Shown: positions 37,044 to 47,023 of the stretch, piece by piece | Layout: every line of letters begins with the position of its first letter | Numbering within the stretch: the first letter of the stretch is position 1 | Assembly (NCBI RefSeq): GCF_000712595.1 | Contig: NZ_JOTN01000010.1 | Location: 62,001 to 126,000, forward strand | Source: Bacillus manliponensis | Lineage (GTDB): Bacteria; Bacillota; Bacilli; Bacillales; Bacillaceae_G | Length of the DNA stretch: 64,000 bases | Reading direction: 5' to 3' | Notes under the pieces: generated by a model | Database searches by the model: none | Seen by the model: the letters and a program-made list of their open reading frames with translations, nothing else | Told to the model about the DNA's origin: nothing | Made by a program: the position numbers and the translations under genes

Positions 37044-37970
37044 TTGAATACAAATGAAAAAGCAATTGCATTATTAGAACAAAATGAATATCAAGAAGCA
37101 TTTACACTGTTTAAGCAAGCAGTAGAAGAATCAAGAGATGTGCAGTCATTAACAAATCTTGCTCATATATACATGTATGAAGAAGAAGATGTGGACGAAG
37201 TGATCCATCTGTTAAAAGAAGTACTTCGTTTTCAGCCACACTCTCACTTTCCTTATAGTCTTTTAGGTGAGGGATATGTGAGAACTGGGCAATGGAGCAA
37301 GGCGAGAGAAGTTTTACGAAAGGCACTTGCGATTCAACCAACTTTGGAGGCAACTTTTAATCTTGCGACTGCGGAGTATTGTCTTGGTAATTTAGAAGAG
37401 GCAGTGAATTATTTTCTAGAGGTCTCTAATGGTCATAAGTATGCGATATATGACTATATACAATGTTTGATTGAGTTAGGGAGAAGAGAAGAAGCAAAGC
37501 GTCGGTTAGAAGATTTTTTACAAACTGCTGAAGAAATAGAAACTGTACAAGTGGCGGAATTATATACTGAACTCGGTTGTTTTCAAGAAGCGATTCTCTT
37601 TTTTGAAAAAGGGTGGAACGAGTACGGGAAAATGGAAGATTGGGTAAGTAAATATATGTATGTATTACTTCGAAACGGTCAACATACTCGTGCACATGAA
37701 TTACTGCAGGAAGTGATACAAGAAGTAGAAGAAATAATGGATAGTGTGCATGAAGAGGAGTGCTGTGAAGTGTGGACAGAGAAAGATAAAGCAGAGCGTA
37801 TACAAGAGTTAATAATAGAAAAAGAAGAATGGAAAAGTTTAATGGAAAGAATTTCAGCTAATTATACGCCAAAGTTAACTTTTGAAACAGACTTTTTGAC
37901 AGCGTGCTATTTGTTTGGATGTAAACGACATAATAATCCGGAATATAAAATGGAAAAGGGACTCAGCTGA
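37044..37970 (+). CDS. Tetratricopeptide repeat protein
   Basis: A 308-residue soluble protein with TPR motifs along its first 230 residues (for example ALLEQNEYQEAFTLFKQAVE, then SLLGEGYVRTGQWSKAREVL). TPRs mediate protein contacts; partner unknown. TTG 37044 follows aggggag 6 bases upstream; no in-frame ATG fits. Third gene of the ECF operon; the stop codon lies in the terminator. Confidence 0.82.
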   Translation: MNTNEKAIALLEQNEYQEAFTLFKQAVEESRDVQSLTNLAHIYMYEEEDVDEVIHLLKEVLRFQPHSHFPYSLLGEGYVRTGQWSKAREVLRKALAIQPTLEATFNLATAEYCLGNLEEAVNYFLEVSNGHKYAIYDYIQCLIELGRREEAKRRLEDFLQTAEEIETVQVAELYTELGCFQEAILFFEKGWNEYGKMEDWVSKYMYVLLRNGQHTRAHELLQEVIQEVEEIMDSVHEEECCEVWTEKDKAERIQELIIEKEEWKSLMERISANYTPKLTFETDFLTACYLFGCKRHNNPEYKMEKGLS

Positions 37971-37980
37971 GTCCCTTTTT
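37954..37980 (+). terminator. Bidirectional terminator between TPR and CPBP genes
   Basis: aaaagggactca pairs with tgagtccctttt; A and T tracts flank it on both sides. Confidence 0.85.
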
Positions 37981-37984
37981 ACAC

Positions 37985-38701
37985 TTATTGTAACGTTGCA
38001 AGCATATTGTTCATCATATGAAGCAATATAGCTGGAACGATGGAATTTGTTTTTTTACATAAGATTGCCATAAGCATTCCGAGAATAAAGGTAACGACCA
38101 TCACACCTACTGCGTACGTATGAGCAATTCCAAAAATGAAGCTCGATCCAAGTGCGGCAATCCAAAATGAGAAACGTGTTTGGAAGAAACGTAGAACCAT
38201 ACCGCGGAAAATAAGTTCTTCAAAAATCGGAACAAGTATAGCAATGTTAATAATTAATAGAAATTTATATTGTCCTAACACTTCTAAATTTAAAGCATTA
38301 TCTTGCTCTGTTGTTGCTTCTGGGAATATATAAGTTAAGATAATTGAGCTTAGTATAATGTTTAAGACAAAGAAAAGAAGTAAGTATCCATATGTGCTTC
38401 CTTTCTTTAAAGCTTGAAAGTTGAAAATTGGTTGTAACAATTGTTTCAGTACTTTATGCTTATAGATAAAAACTAACAAAAGAATGATTTGTAACGTTAC
38501 AGCCCCTATGCCCGCAAGTGATTCATAAAAAGCAAGTTTCTTTGCATCTGTCATACCTTCACTATAAATGGCTAGTGGAAGATAAGTAAATAAGCCCGAG
38601 ATAATGCTTGTTCCGAAAAAAGCAAACAAAACAGAGCCGACAAAATTCGACCATGACATTAGGCGGTGCTGTTCTTGTATTATATTTGTTTCTGGTTGCA
38701 T
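37985..38701 (-). CDS. CPBP family intramembrane metalloprotease
   Basis: A 238-residue membrane protein with about seven hydrophobic segments and the CPBP (CAAX protease/bacteriocin-processing) motifs: EELIFRGMVLR with the two glutamates and arginine, then FGIAH with the metal-binding histidine. Bacterial members are often linked to peptide maturation or self-immunity; no bacteriocin gene is visible here. ATG 38701 has taggtgga upstream. It is paralogous to the next gene. Confidence 0.88.
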   Translation of the reverse strand: MQPETNIIQEQHRLMSWSNFVGSVLFAFFGTSIISGLFTYLPLAIYSEGMTDAKKLAFYESLAGIGAVTLQIILLLVFIYKHKVLKQLLQPIFNFQALKKGSTYGYLLLFFVLNIILSSIILTYIFPEATTEQDNALNLEVLGQYKFLLIINIAILVPIFEELIFRGMVLRFFQTRFSFWIAALGSSFIFGIAHTYAVGVMVVTFILGMLMAILCKKTNSIVPAILLHMMNNMLATLQ

Positions 38702-38756
38702 GTTTTATGTCCACCTATCGTTTTTAATATTTCAATTATAGAGTTGATGAAAAGGT

Positions 38757-39458
38757 TTAAGCAAATGTATTAATTAATATATGTAGCAAAATAGCTGGAA
38801 TAATAGAGTTCGTTTTTTTACATAAGATTGCCATAAACATGCCACTGATAAAGGCACTTATCATAACTCCGACTGAATAGATATGAGCAATACCAAAAAT
38901 GAAGCTTGATCCGACAGCTGCAAGCCAAAATGGGAAACGTTCTTGTAAAAAGCGTAAAATCATGCCGCGGAATATAAGTTCTTCATGAATTGGAACAAAG
39001 ATGGCAGTACCTAGGAACAAAAGAATAGGGTGTTTCTCTAGTATTTCAAAATCTAAAGCGATATATTGTTCTTCTCCTGCATGAGGAAATAGTGGTGCAA
39101 GAACATATGAACATATTATCCAATCCAATGCAAAGAAAAGAAGTACATATACATACACATTTATTTGTTTCAATACTTTGAAATTCAAACTTGGCACGAT
39201 TAATTTTTTTATAGGTTCACATGTATAAATGAATAAAAGTAATATAGTACATTGGGCAAAATTAAAAGCTACATCCTCGAATGAGACGTGAAGTGAAGTA
39301 GGTTCTTGCATCAGAATAAATTCTGTATAGATGTTGGATGGAATGAAAGTGAATAGTCCAGCAATAATTCCAACTCCAAAAGTCGCAAATAGTAAAGAAA
39401 AAACAAACCCCCACCAGGATATAGAATACACGTTACTATTTGTAAGTTCTTGTTGCAT
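38757..39458 (-). CDS. CPBP family intramembrane metalloprotease (second copy)
   Basis: A 233-residue paralogue of the preceding protein with the same motifs (HEELIFRGMILR and FGIAH) and closely similar C-terminal half (FMAILCKKTNSIIPAILLHI), so the pair arose by tandem duplication. ATG 39458 follows aggggac 6 bases upstream; the longer frame to 39539 has no ribosome site. Confidence 0.87.
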   Translation of the reverse strand: MQQELTNSNVYSISWWGFVFSLLFATFGVGIIAGLFTFIPSNIYTEFILMQEPTSLHVSFEDVAFNFAQCTILLLFIYTCEPIKKLIVPSLNFKVLKQINVYVYVLLFFALDWIICSYVLAPLFPHAGEEQYIALDFEILEKHPILLFLGTAIFVPIHEELIFRGMILRFLQERFPFWLAAVGSSFIFGIAHIYSVGVMISAFISGMFMAILCKKTNSIIPAILLHILINTFA

Positions 39459-39581
39459 AAAAAGTCCCCTATCGAATTTATTAAAATTTAATATATAGAT
39501 TATATGATCAAATGTGAAGGAAGTCACCTTAATTTTCACTTAACCAAAAATCACCTCAGCAATTGCCAAGGTGATTTCACT

Positions 39582-39791
39582 TCATTTCTTCAATCCTTGC
39601 TCTAACGTTTGTAACATCTCTTGCTTTTCGCCTTCATCAGCGTTTTTCCAAATGACTTCAAATAGTACGCCAAGGCCAGGAAGCATTTTTTCTTCGCCGC
39701 TTTGAATAGCATCGACAATTGTTTCTTGTAATTGTCCTTGTGTATTACCAGATACGTTTGCTAATACAGCACCTCGTAAGTTAAAACTCAC
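39582..39791 (-). CDS. sspI: Small acid-soluble spore protein I
   Basis: A 69-residue minor spore protein (SspI) made in the forespore, beginning [18 protein letters not shown]. Start is GTG 39791: gaggtg lies 6 bases upstream; the adjacent ATG (39794) is only 3 bases from it. sspI next to ysgA and pheS matches B. subtilis order. Confidence 0.93.
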   Translation of the reverse strand: MSFNLRGAVLANVSGNTQGQLQETIVDAIQSGEEKMLPGLGVLFEVIWKNADEGEKQEMLQTLEQGLKK

Positions 39792-39903
39792 CATACTCAC
39801 CTCTTTTTGCAAATTAATGACGTTAGTTTTTGTTGTTTTTTATGTAAATATGTATGAAAAATAGGCTATAATGGGAAGACAAGAAGAGAGGGAATTACAT
39901 ATT

Positions 39904-40668
39904 ATGAAAAACATTGATTCAGTAAAAAATCCACGCGTGAAACAGTGGAAGAAACTGCAAACGAAGAAAGAGCGCGATAAAGCAGGTTTATTTTTTGTAG
40001 AAGGATTTCATTTAGTTGAAGAAGCCCTAAAGGCGAAAATTGCGACAGAAATTATCGTTTCGGATCAAACAGATCTTCCAAAAGATTGGGAAGTCAATGA
40101 TGTTGAACTGTATATTGTTCCAGAAGCAATTGTAAAAGTATTAGCAGAAACAGAGACAACACAAGGTGTGTTTGCTGTCTGTGAGAAACAAGAAAAAGAT
40201 GTAGAGCTTACGAACGGAAAATTTCTACTGTTAGATGGCATTCAAGACCCAGGTAATTTAGGGACAATTATTCGTACAGCAGATGCTGCTGGTATTGATG
40301 CGGTTGTACTTGGTGAAGGCTCTGTTGATGCATATAATAGTAAAGTGCTTCGTTCTACACAAGGATCTATTTTCCATTTACCAGTTGTAAAAGGAAACTT
40401 AGAAGAGTGGATTGATCGTTTGCAAGAGAACAATGTTTCTGTTTACGGAACAGCACTTGAAAATGGTGTGCCTTATGGTGAGATAACGCCATCTGGAAGT
40501 TTCGCGCTAATTGTAGGAAACGAAGGGAATGGTGTGCGTAAAGAATTGCTTGCAAAATGTAATCAAAACTTATACATTCCGATTTATGGCGGAGCAGAGT
40601 CGTTAAATGTTGCCGTTGCAGCAGGGATTTTAACGTATTATTTACAAACGCCAGTTGCGAATCGTTAA
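39904..40668 (+). CDS. ysgA: TrmH/SpoU family RNA 2'-O-methyltransferase YsgA
   Basis: A 254-residue SPOUT methyltransferase using SAM to methylate ribose in rRNA or tRNA; exact target not shown. N-terminal substrate-binding domain (VKNPRVKQWKKL), then knot motifs LLDGIQDPGNLGTIIRTADA, LIVGNEGNGVRKEL and ESLNVAVAAGI. ATG 39904 has agaggga upstream. Confidence 0.92.
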   Translation: MKNIDSVKNPRVKQWKKLQTKKERDKAGLFFVEGFHLVEEALKAKIATEIIVSDQTDLPKDWEVNDVELYIVPEAIVKVLAETETTQGVFAVCEKQEKDVELTNGKFLLLDGIQDPGNLGTIIRTADAAGIDAVVLGEGSVDAYNSKVLRSTQGSIFHLPVVKGNLEEWIDRLQENNVSVYGTALENGVPYGEITPSGSFALIVGNEGNGVRKELLAKCNQNLYIPIYGGAESLNVAVAAGILTYYLQTPVANR

Positions 40669-40683
40669 AAAACTTCTTATAAT
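40655..40683 (+). promoter_or_regulatory. pheST promoter
   Basis: TTGCGA (40655-40660), 17 bases, TATAAT (40678-40683), with the -35 box inside the ysgA 3' end. A second TATAAT-like box lies ten bases further on. Confidence 0.65.
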
Positions 40684-40705
40684 GTGGAGTATATAATAAT
40701 AAAAA

Positions 40706-40946
40706 ACGTTGATAGAGAAGAGTAGCTTACATAATCGCTATGTAGGGAGAGAGTGCCATAGACTGCAAGCATTCTTATAGTAGACGTAAGTGAATTCACC
40801 TCTTGAGTTGACGCCAGGACCATATCATATGTAAAGGCGTTCCGGTTAAAAACCGTTATTCATGAATGAAGTGGACAGACTTGTTCTGTCAATTTAGGGT
40901 GGTACCGCGAATTTACCTCGTCCCTTTTTAGGGGGCGAGGTTTTTT
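40706..40946 (+). promoter_or_regulatory. T-box riboswitch, phenylalanine type, upstream of pheST
   Basis: Specifier TTC (40795-40797, Phe) followed by acctc. T-box core AGGGTGGTACCGCG at 40896-40909, and terminator stem acctcgtccc (40915-40924) with gggggcgagg (40931-40940) before Ts. Uncharged tRNA-Phe should cause read-through. Confidence 0.95.
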
Positions 40947-40972
40947 ATTTTTTAACATTAGGAGGGTTCCAA

Positions 40973-42007
40973 ATGGAAGCACGTTTAAAAGAGCTACAGC
41001 AAGAAGCGTTAAAGCTTGTTGAAGAAGCGAAAGAGCTAAAGAGCTTAAATGATGTACGCGTTGCGTATTTAGGGAAAAAAGGCCCGATTACAGAAGTACT
41101 TCGTGGCATGGGGAAATTATCTCCAGAAGAGCGCCCACGCATGGGTGCACTTGTGAATGAGGTGCGTGAAGCAATTCAAACGCGTTTAGAAGAGAAAATT
41201 AACATGTTAGAAAAAGCAGCGATTGAAGAGCAACTAGCGGCTGAAACAATCGATGTAACATTACCAGGTCGCCCTGTAACGACAGGTTGTCACCATCCGT
41301 TAACAGCGGTTGTTGAGCAAATTGAAGATGTATTCATCGGTATGGGTTATGAAGTAGCAGAAGGTACGGAAGTAGAGAAAGACTACTACAACTTTGAAGC
41401 ATTAAACTTACCGAAAGATCACCCAGCTCGTGATATGCAAGATTCTTTCTACATTACAGAAGAAACATTGCTTCGTACGCATACATCATCTGTGCAAGCG
41501 CGCATGATGGAAAAGAATACAGCGAAAGGTCCAATTAAAATCATTTGCCCAGGTAAAGTATACCGCCGCGATGATGACGATGCGACGCACTCTCACCAAT
41601 TCATGCAAATTGAAGGTTTAGTAATCGATAAAAACATTCGTATGAGTGACTTAAAAGGTACATTACAAGTATTTGTGAAGAAGATGTTCGGTGAAGATCG
41701 TGAAATTCGCCTTCGTCCAAGTTTCTTCCCATTCACAGAGCCATCTGTTGAAATGGACATTTCTTGTATGATGTGTCACGGAAAAGGTTGCGGCACTTGT
41801 AAGAAAACAGGTTGGATTGAAATTTTAGGTGCGGGTATGGTTCATCCAAACGTACTTGAAATGGCTGGTTATGACTCAAAAGAATATCAAGGCTTCGCAT
41901 TCGGTATGGGTGCAGAGCGTATTGCAATGTTAAAGTACGGCATTGATGACATTCGTCATTTCTATACAAACGATGTACGTTTCTTACAACAATTTAAACG
42001 AGCGTAA
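40973..42007 (+). CDS. pheS: Phenylalanyl-tRNA synthetase alpha chain
   Basis: Catalytic subunit (344 residues) of the alpha2-beta2 enzyme. N-terminal coiled coil, then class II motifs: the motif 2 area [14 protein letters not shown] and [14 protein letters not shown], motif 3 [17 protein letters not shown]. Shine-Dalgarno aggaggg. pheT follows 18 bases later. Confidence 0.97.
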   Translation: MEARLKELQQEALKLVEEAKELKSLNDVRVAYLGKKGPITEVLRGMGKLSPEERPRMGALVNEVREAIQTRLEEKINMLEKAAIEEQLAAETIDVTLPGRPVTTGCHHPLTAVVEQIEDVFIGMGYEVAEGTEVEKDYYNFEALNLPKDHPARDMQDSFYITEETLLRTHTSSVQARMMEKNTAKGPIKIICPGKVYRRDDDDATHSHQFMQIEGLVIDKNIRMSDLKGTLQVFVKKMFGEDREIRLRPSFFPFTEPSVEMDISCMMCHGKGCGTCKKTGWIEILGAGMVHPNVLEMAGYDSKEYQGFAFGMGAERIAMLKYGIDDIRHFYTNDVRFLQQFKRA

Positions 42008-42025
42008 GGAAAGGAGAGGAAAAAA

Positions 42026-44446
42026 ATGTTCGTATCATATCGTTGGTTACAAGAGTATGTAGATTTAAACGGTGTAACAGCACAAGAATTAGCAGATAAA
42101 ATTACGAAAAGCGGTATTGAAGTTGAAGGTGTAGAAGTATTAAACAAAGGTGTAAAGGGTGTCGTTGTTGGTCACGTATTAGAGTGTGAAAAACATCCGG
42201 AAGCTGATAAATTAAGCAAATGCTTAATCGATATCGGTGAAGAAGAGCCAGTTCAAATTATTTGTGGTGCTTCTAATATCGCAAAAGGCTTAAAAGTACC
42301 AGTTGCAAAAGTTGGTGCTGTTCTTCCTGGTAACTTCAAAATTAAAAAGGCGAAGCTGCGCGGCGAAGCTTCTCACGGTATGGTTTGTGCCCTTGATGAG
42401 CTTGGTATTGACAGCAGGTTAGTGGCAAAAGATTATGCAGAAGGAATTTTCATTTTCCCAAGTGATGCAGAAGTTGGTGCAGATGCGCTTGAGCTTTTAA
42501 ATTTACATGATGAAGTTCTTGAGCTTGGCTTAACACCAAACCGTGCGGACTGCTTAAATATGTTAGGTGTGGCATACGAAGTAGCAGCTATTTATGGCCG
42601 TGAAGTAAAACTGCCAGCTATTAATTTACAAGAAAGCACAGAGAAAACATCAAACTATATTTCTGTAAATGTAGAAGCAAAAGAAGAAAACCCATTATAT
42701 ATCGCAAAAATGGTGAAAAACGTAAAGGTTGGTCCATCACCAATTTGGATGCAAACACGCCTTATGGCAGCTGGAATTCGTCCAATTAGTAACGTAGTTG
42801 ATATTACAAACTACATTTTAATTGAGTATGGTCAGCCGTTACATGCGTTTGATTACGATAAATTAGGCTCAAAAGAAATCGTTGTACGTCTTGCGAAAGA
42901 AGGCGAAAAGATTACAACGTTAGATGATCAAGAACGTACGCTTAAAGCGCACCACCTTGTTATTACAAACGGCACGAAAGCATTAGCGGTTGCTGGTGTA
43001 ATGGGTGGAGCAGATTCTGAAGTAGATAACGATACAGTGAACGTATTAATTGAGTCTGCATATTTTGCAGGTCAAACAGTACGCCGCACATCGAAAGATT
43101 TAGGTCTTCGCAGTGAATCTAGTGCTCGTTTTGAAAAAGGAATCGACCCAACGCGTACATTTGAAGCGATTCAACATGCTGCCGCATTAATGGCGAAATA
43201 TGCTGGTGGCGAAGCATTAGAAGGTGTTGTAGAAGCAGATAACTTAAAGCGTGAAGAGCGTACAGTATCTGTAACAGTTGAGAAAATCAACCGTGTATTA
43301 GGTACAAATATTTCAGCAAATGAAGTAGGAAAAATCTTCACAAACTTAAAGTTCCCATTCTCAGAAGTAGAAGGAACATTCCATGTAAACGTACCAGCAC
43401 GTCGCCCTGATATTACAATTTCAGAAGACTTAGTGGAAGAAGTAGGCCGTCTATACGGATATGACCACATCCCAGTAACACTTCCAGAAGGCACAATGAC
43501 ACGCGGTATGTTAAATACGGTACAAACAAAACGTCGTAAAGTACGTCGTTACTTAGAAGGTGCTGGTTTATATGAAGCGATTACGTATTCATTAACAAGT
43601 GCTGAAAAAGCAAAGCAATATATGGTAACGCCAAACGAAAAGGCTCCTGTAAACCTTGCGCTTCCAATGAGTGAGGAACGCAGTCAATTACGTTTAAGCT
43701 TAGTGCCACAATTACTAGAAGCGGTTTCTTACAATAACGCTCGTAAAAATGACAACGTTGCGTTATACGAAGTAGGTTCCATCTTCGCGCCAACTGTAGA
43801 AGGAGAACTTCCGAAAGAGCGTCAACATCTTGCTGGTGTTATGACAGGCCTTGCTTTAAATCATCAATGGCAAGGAGAAAAGAAGGTTGTTGATTTCTTT
43901 GTAGTAAAAGGCATTTTAGAAGGTCTATTTGACGTATTAGGTGTTGCAAGTAACGTAACGTATGCACAAACGAAACGCGATGGCATGCATCCAGGACGTA
44001 CAGCTGATATTTTACTTGATGGTGAAGTAATTGGTTACATCGGTCAATTACACCCAGAAGCACAAAAACAATTAGACTTGAAAGAGACGTACGTATTTGA
44101 ATTATCTCTTGCGAAGCTATTTGCAGCAGATGCAGAAGAAACGTACTATACAACAATCCCACGTTTCCCATCAATGACACGTGACATCGCTGTTGTTGTA
44201 AATAAAGATGTAAAAGCTGGTGAAATGAAGCGCACAATTGCTGAGGCAGGTGGAGAGCTTCTAAAAGACGTAACGTTATTCGACTTATACGAAGGTGAAA
44301 AAATGGAAGAAGACAAAAAATCACTTGCATTCTCTATGAACTACTTCGATCCAGAGCGTACATTAACAGATGAAGAGGTAACAGAAGCACATAGCCGTGT
44401 ATTAGCAGCGGTAGAAGAAACATTTGGTGCAGAGTTACGTAAATAA
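42026..44446 (+). CDS. pheT: Phenylalanyl-tRNA synthetase beta chain
   Basis: Structural and editing subunit (806 residues): N-terminal OB-fold tRNA-binding domain (about 40-150), B3/B4 editing region, B5 domain, catalytic-like core, and C-terminal ferredoxin-fold anticodon-binding domain (from about 713). Cotranscribed with pheS. Confidence 0.97.
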   Translation: MFVSYRWLQEYVDLNGVTAQELADKITKSGIEVEGVEVLNKGVKGVVVGHVLECEKHPEADKLSKCLIDIGEEEPVQIICGASNIAKGLKVPVAKVGAVLPGNFKIKKAKLRGEASHGMVCALDELGIDSRLVAKDYAEGIFIFPSDAEVGADALELLNLHDEVLELGLTPNRADCLNMLGVAYEVAAIYGREVKLPAINLQESTEKTSNYISVNVEAKEENPLYIAKMVKNVKVGPSPIWMQTRLMAAGIRPISNVVDITNYILIEYGQPLHAFDYDKLGSKEIVVRLAKEGEKITTLDDQERTLKAHHLVITNGTKALAVAGVMGGADSEVDNDTVNVLIESAYFAGQTVRRTSKDLGLRSESSARFEKGIDPTRTFEAIQHAAALMAKYAGGEALEGVVEADNLKREERTVSVTVEKINRVLGTNISANEVGKIFTNLKFPFSEVEGTFHVNVPARRPDITISEDLVEEVGRLYGYDHIPVTLPEGTMTRGMLNTVQTKRRKVRRYLEGAGLYEAITYSLTSAEKAKQYMVTPNEKAPVNLALPMSEERSQLRLSLVPQLLEAVSYNNARKNDNVALYEVGSIFAPTVEGELPKERQHLAGVMTGLALNHQWQGEKKVVDFFVVKGILEGLFDVLGVASNVTYAQTKRDGMHPGRTADILLDGEVIGYIGQLHPEAQKQLDLKETYVFELSLAKLFAADAEETYYTTIPRFPSMTRDIAVVVNKDVKAGEMKRTIAEAGGELLKDVTLFDLYEGEKMEEDKKSLAFSMNYFDPERTLTDEEVTEAHSRVLAAVEETFGAELRK

Positions 44447-44454
44447 TATAACGA

Positions 44455-44487
44455 AAAAGCTGGTTGCTGGAAGCAACCAGCTTTTTT
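44455..44487 (+). terminator. Terminator of pheST
   Basis: The stem agctggttgc/gcaaccagct, with A and T tracts, makes a strong terminator. Confidence 0.9.
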
Positions 44488-44538
44488 TATTGAACCAAAA
44501 AGCGTTCTAACAGTTTGTTATATGAAGAGATCTCTTCC

Positions 44539-45258
44539 TTATACACAAGGTGAAAGGACGGTTACTTCTCCAAAGAAAGGAGCCCCGCTTACTGTACCGA
44601 AAGCTGTAAGGGTTATATTGCCAGGTCCAATAGCGGTAACAGTAGTATTGAAGAAGCCACCTTCTTCTGTAAACACTGTAGTTGGAGAAACGGTTGCGGC
44701 ACCTTGTACTGTGAAAGAAACTGGTATTCCTGCAAATCCAATGCCGTTCACTAACAAACGCCCTGGTGCAACAACAGGAACGTTGCAATCTTCGCTTGTA
44801 AAGCCTAGTCCAATATCTACTTCAGTACTAGTTACCACTAATCTTCTAACGCAGACTTTGATGACCTCTTTTTCTTTAAATTTAAAAGCCACTCGTAAGT
44901 CATCTATAAATCCAAAGTTTTGTTCTTGGGCAGTAACTTGTCCAAGAATTGCTACGCCTGTAACCTCGAAAAGATCTCCTTCATTAGCATCTTCGCGATC
45001 AATCGCACATTGAAAAGGGATATCGTCGAAAACTTGAAAATCTGGTATTATAGCACCGTTTTCTAAAACAGCAGTATAAGTGAGTGTTTTACGAACTACA
45101 CCACAGACGATGACTTTTTCCGGAATTACATTTTCAATATCAGCTTCAACCGTTTGTGTAAAGGTAACAGTACCTGCAAGTGCTGGTGGGACAAGCTGTG
45201 TTAGGTGTTCGACCACAACTTGGCAACAAGTTGTAGGGTTAGTTAAGGGACAAACCAT
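44539..45258 (-). CDS. SPOCS/DUF3794-like protein, probably spore surface
   Basis: A 239-residue protein with a Cys-rich start (MVCPLTNPTTCCQ), then a domain whose core (EKVIVCGVVRKTLTYTA and DDIPFQCAIDRED) resembles the SPOCS/DUF3794 fold of spore coat proteins, and a Gly/Thr/Val-rich beta tail. ATG 45258 follows aaggagg 8 bases upstream. A sigma-K-like promoter precedes it, so late mother-cell expression and a coat or exosporium site are inferred. Homologous to the next gene. Confidence 0.72.
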   Translation of the reverse strand: MVCPLTNPTTCCQVVVEHLTQLVPPALAGTVTFTQTVEADIENVIPEKVIVCGVVRKTLTYTAVLENGAIIPDFQVFDDIPFQCAIDREDANEGDLFEVTGVAILGQVTAQEQNFGFIDDLRVAFKFKEKEVIKVCVRRLVVTSTEVDIGLGFTSEDCNVPVVAPGRLLVNGIGFAGIPVSFTVQGAATVSPTTVFTEEGGFFNTTVTAIGPGNITLTAFGTVSGAPFFGEVTVLSPCV

Positions 45259-45362
45259 TGATTATTCCTCCTTAGTTTTAATTAGATGTACTCTCTTCGC
45301 ATATTTCGAAGGTTTTTCTTCTACAAGTAGTTATCTAGATAGAGTGCTATTTGCAGTTAGTA

Positions 45363-45390
45363 TAGATTATGAAAAGTATACGAAGCTTGT
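45363..45390 (-). promoter_or_regulatory. Sigma-K-like promoter of the 44.5-kb SPOCS gene
   Basis: On the minus strand ACA (45390-45388), 16 bases, CATAATCTA (45371-45363), fitting the sigma-K pattern AC-16/17-CATANNNTA. Confidence 0.5.
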
Positions 45391-45545
45391 ATAGGAGGTT
45401 GCCTTGGACAAGGTTCCTATTTTCAATGGTCTTTAATTAACTACTAAATAAGTTCTTCGTTTTAGAAAGCTTGTCATTGAAAATTCAGTAGATCTAAGGT
45501 TTTAAAATTCTATTTGTGATAATCAAATATGGATATATTCCTCTT

Positions 45546-46109
45546 TTATTTGATAGAGATTTTTATAATGTCTTTTCCTATAAAATTGAAAGCAAGGGTA
45601 TGCTTATACAATAGAGGATCATTTGATCTTCCAAAGTTAATTTCATGGGCGAAAACTTCACTTAGTATTTTTTGCTCGATGATGCTAAATGGGTAGTTTT
45701 CTTTAATCTCTGTGGATTCTATAAGACATTGGAAAGGAACGTCATCTTGTATGGTGTAATTTGGGATTTCTTTATTATCAATTACAGCTGTATAGGTAAT
45801 GGTTTTACGGATGAATCCAAGAATAATAACTACTTCTGGACATACCTTTTCAATTGTAGAGAATATTTGCTTATCAACTTTGGTAGTTCCTTTCTTTGCT
45901 GGGGGAACTAACTCGATTTTATGCTCTATAATTTGTCTGCAGCACATAGTCTTTTCGTTGGGAGTGTTTAATGTTTTTGTTGTTTTTTTGTGTTCGGGAT
46001 GTTTTGGTGATTCTGCGGGATTTCGAACTTCAGGAAGTTCTGATAAACCGATATAAGGAAAAAAAGGCGTGCTTGTAACGGGAATTTTCTTATAGTATGG
46101 ATAATCCAT
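45546..46109 (-). CDS. SPOCS/DUF3794-like protein, second copy
   Basis: A 187-residue paralogue of the previous gene: a Pro/Tyr-rich N-terminal extension of about 55 residues, then CCRQIIEHKIELVPPAKKGT, PEVVIILGFIRKTITYTA and DDVPFQCLIE, aligned with the same segments of the neighbour. It lacks the beta tail. ATG 46109 follows gggaggc 8 bases upstream. A matching sigma-K-like promoter supports a sporulation role. Confidence 0.7.
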   Translation of the reverse strand: MDYPYYKKIPVTSTPFFPYIGLSELPEVRNPAESPKHPEHKKTTKTLNTPNEKTMCCRQIIEHKIELVPPAKKGTTKVDKQIFSTIEKVCPEVVIILGFIRKTITYTAVIDNKEIPNYTIQDDVPFQCLIESTEIKENYPFSIIEQKILSEVFAHEINFGRSNDPLLYKHTLAFNFIGKDIIKISIK

Positions 46110-46142
46110 TTGCTTGCCTCCCTTTTTCAATAATGTATAGTT

Positions 46143-46170
46143 TAGAGTATGTTTTCTAAATTATAGGTGT
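46143..46170 (-). promoter_or_regulatory. Sigma-K-like promoter of the 45.5-kb SPOCS gene
   Basis: ACA (46170-46168), 16 bases, CATACTCTA (46151-46143) on the minus strand. Same spacing as the promoter of the paralogue. Confidence 0.5.
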
Positions 46171-46337
46171 TTGTTTTTGAAAGTGAATTTTAAAAAATAA
46201 GCGGTTGGCATATGTAGAATAAAAACCCTCTTTCATAAATATGTACGATTTGTCTTGAGATGAAGGTTGTTATAGAAGGAAGATTTAAATCTGTTGTTGA
46301 AACTATAAGAATATAAAGTTATGGAGGTCATATTCTT

Positions 46338-46769
46338 ATGGTATTACAAAGAGTGAGTCTTATTACAATTGGTGCATATCATTTGCCAACTCTTAGAGCG
46401 TTTTATAAAGGGTTAGGATGGGAAGAAACAGAGTTTAGTTCTGATAATTACACTGCTTTTAAAACAGCGGGTGTATTCTTGACTATCTTTCCGATTGAGG
46501 AGTTAGCAAAAGATGCCGGAGTTCCAATTAAGAAAGATGTAGAAAATTTCCGCGGTGTAACATTTGCGATTAATGTAGACAAGCAAGAACAAGTGGATAC
46601 AACAATCGAGGCAATCCGAAATGCAGGCGGGAAAATTTTGAGAGAGCCAAGCGATGCGTTTTGGGGAGGTCGAACAGCTTACTTTGCTGACCCTGAAAAC
46701 AATCTATGGGAAGTCGCATGGAACCCAGATTCTGTATTCGATGAACGAGGAGCTATGATCGCTTTTTAA
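46338..46769 (+). CDS. VOC (glyoxalase/bleomycin resistance) family protein
   Basis: A 143-residue protein with the vicinal oxygen chelate fold: two beta-alpha-beta-beta-beta units, starting VSLITIGAYHLPTLRAFYKGLGW and ending YFADPENNLWEVAW with the second-half metal-ligand glutamate. Substrate unknown; the family covers glyoxalases, dioxygenases and resistance proteins. Shine-Dalgarno ggaggtc. Confidence 0.85.
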   Translation: MVLQRVSLITIGAYHLPTLRAFYKGLGWEETEFSSDNYTAFKTAGVFLTIFPIEELAKDAGVPIKKDVENFRGVTFAINVDKQEQVDTTIEAIRNAGGKILREPSDAFWGGRTAYFADPENNLWEVAWNPDSVFDERGAMIAF

Positions 46770-46780
46770 TATATAATTGG

Positions 46781-46807
46781 AAAAGGACTCTTTGTAGTCC
46801 TTTTTTT
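46781..46807 (+). terminator. Terminator of the VOC gene
   Basis: aaaggact pairs with agtccttt across a 6-base loop, T8. Confidence 0.82.
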
Positions 46808-47023
46808 ATTTGGTTCATCATCGTAATATGGGGTTGATTTCTTGAAAATGACCCATTTTTCATACACGGAACGGAAAGAAGCGCCCACTCGGAGTGGAGT
46901 GTACTCCTCTCTATGTATTTTCTAAAAATGAATGCAACTAAATCACAAGTCTGGTTATCTAATAGAATGTAAAGAACATAAGGATACGTATATATTAAAA
47001 TTTCTTAGTAAGGAGGCTTTTAC

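Noticed and set aside
45080-46056. Plus-strand open frames opposite the SPOCS genes
   Set aside because: They mirror the minus-strand genes, which have ribosome sites, homology to each other and promoters.
46810-47010. Possible mobile-element remnant before the second ECF gene (GGAGTGTACTCC palindrome)
   Set aside because: A single 12-bp palindrome with no coding remnant or flanking duplication is too little evidence.
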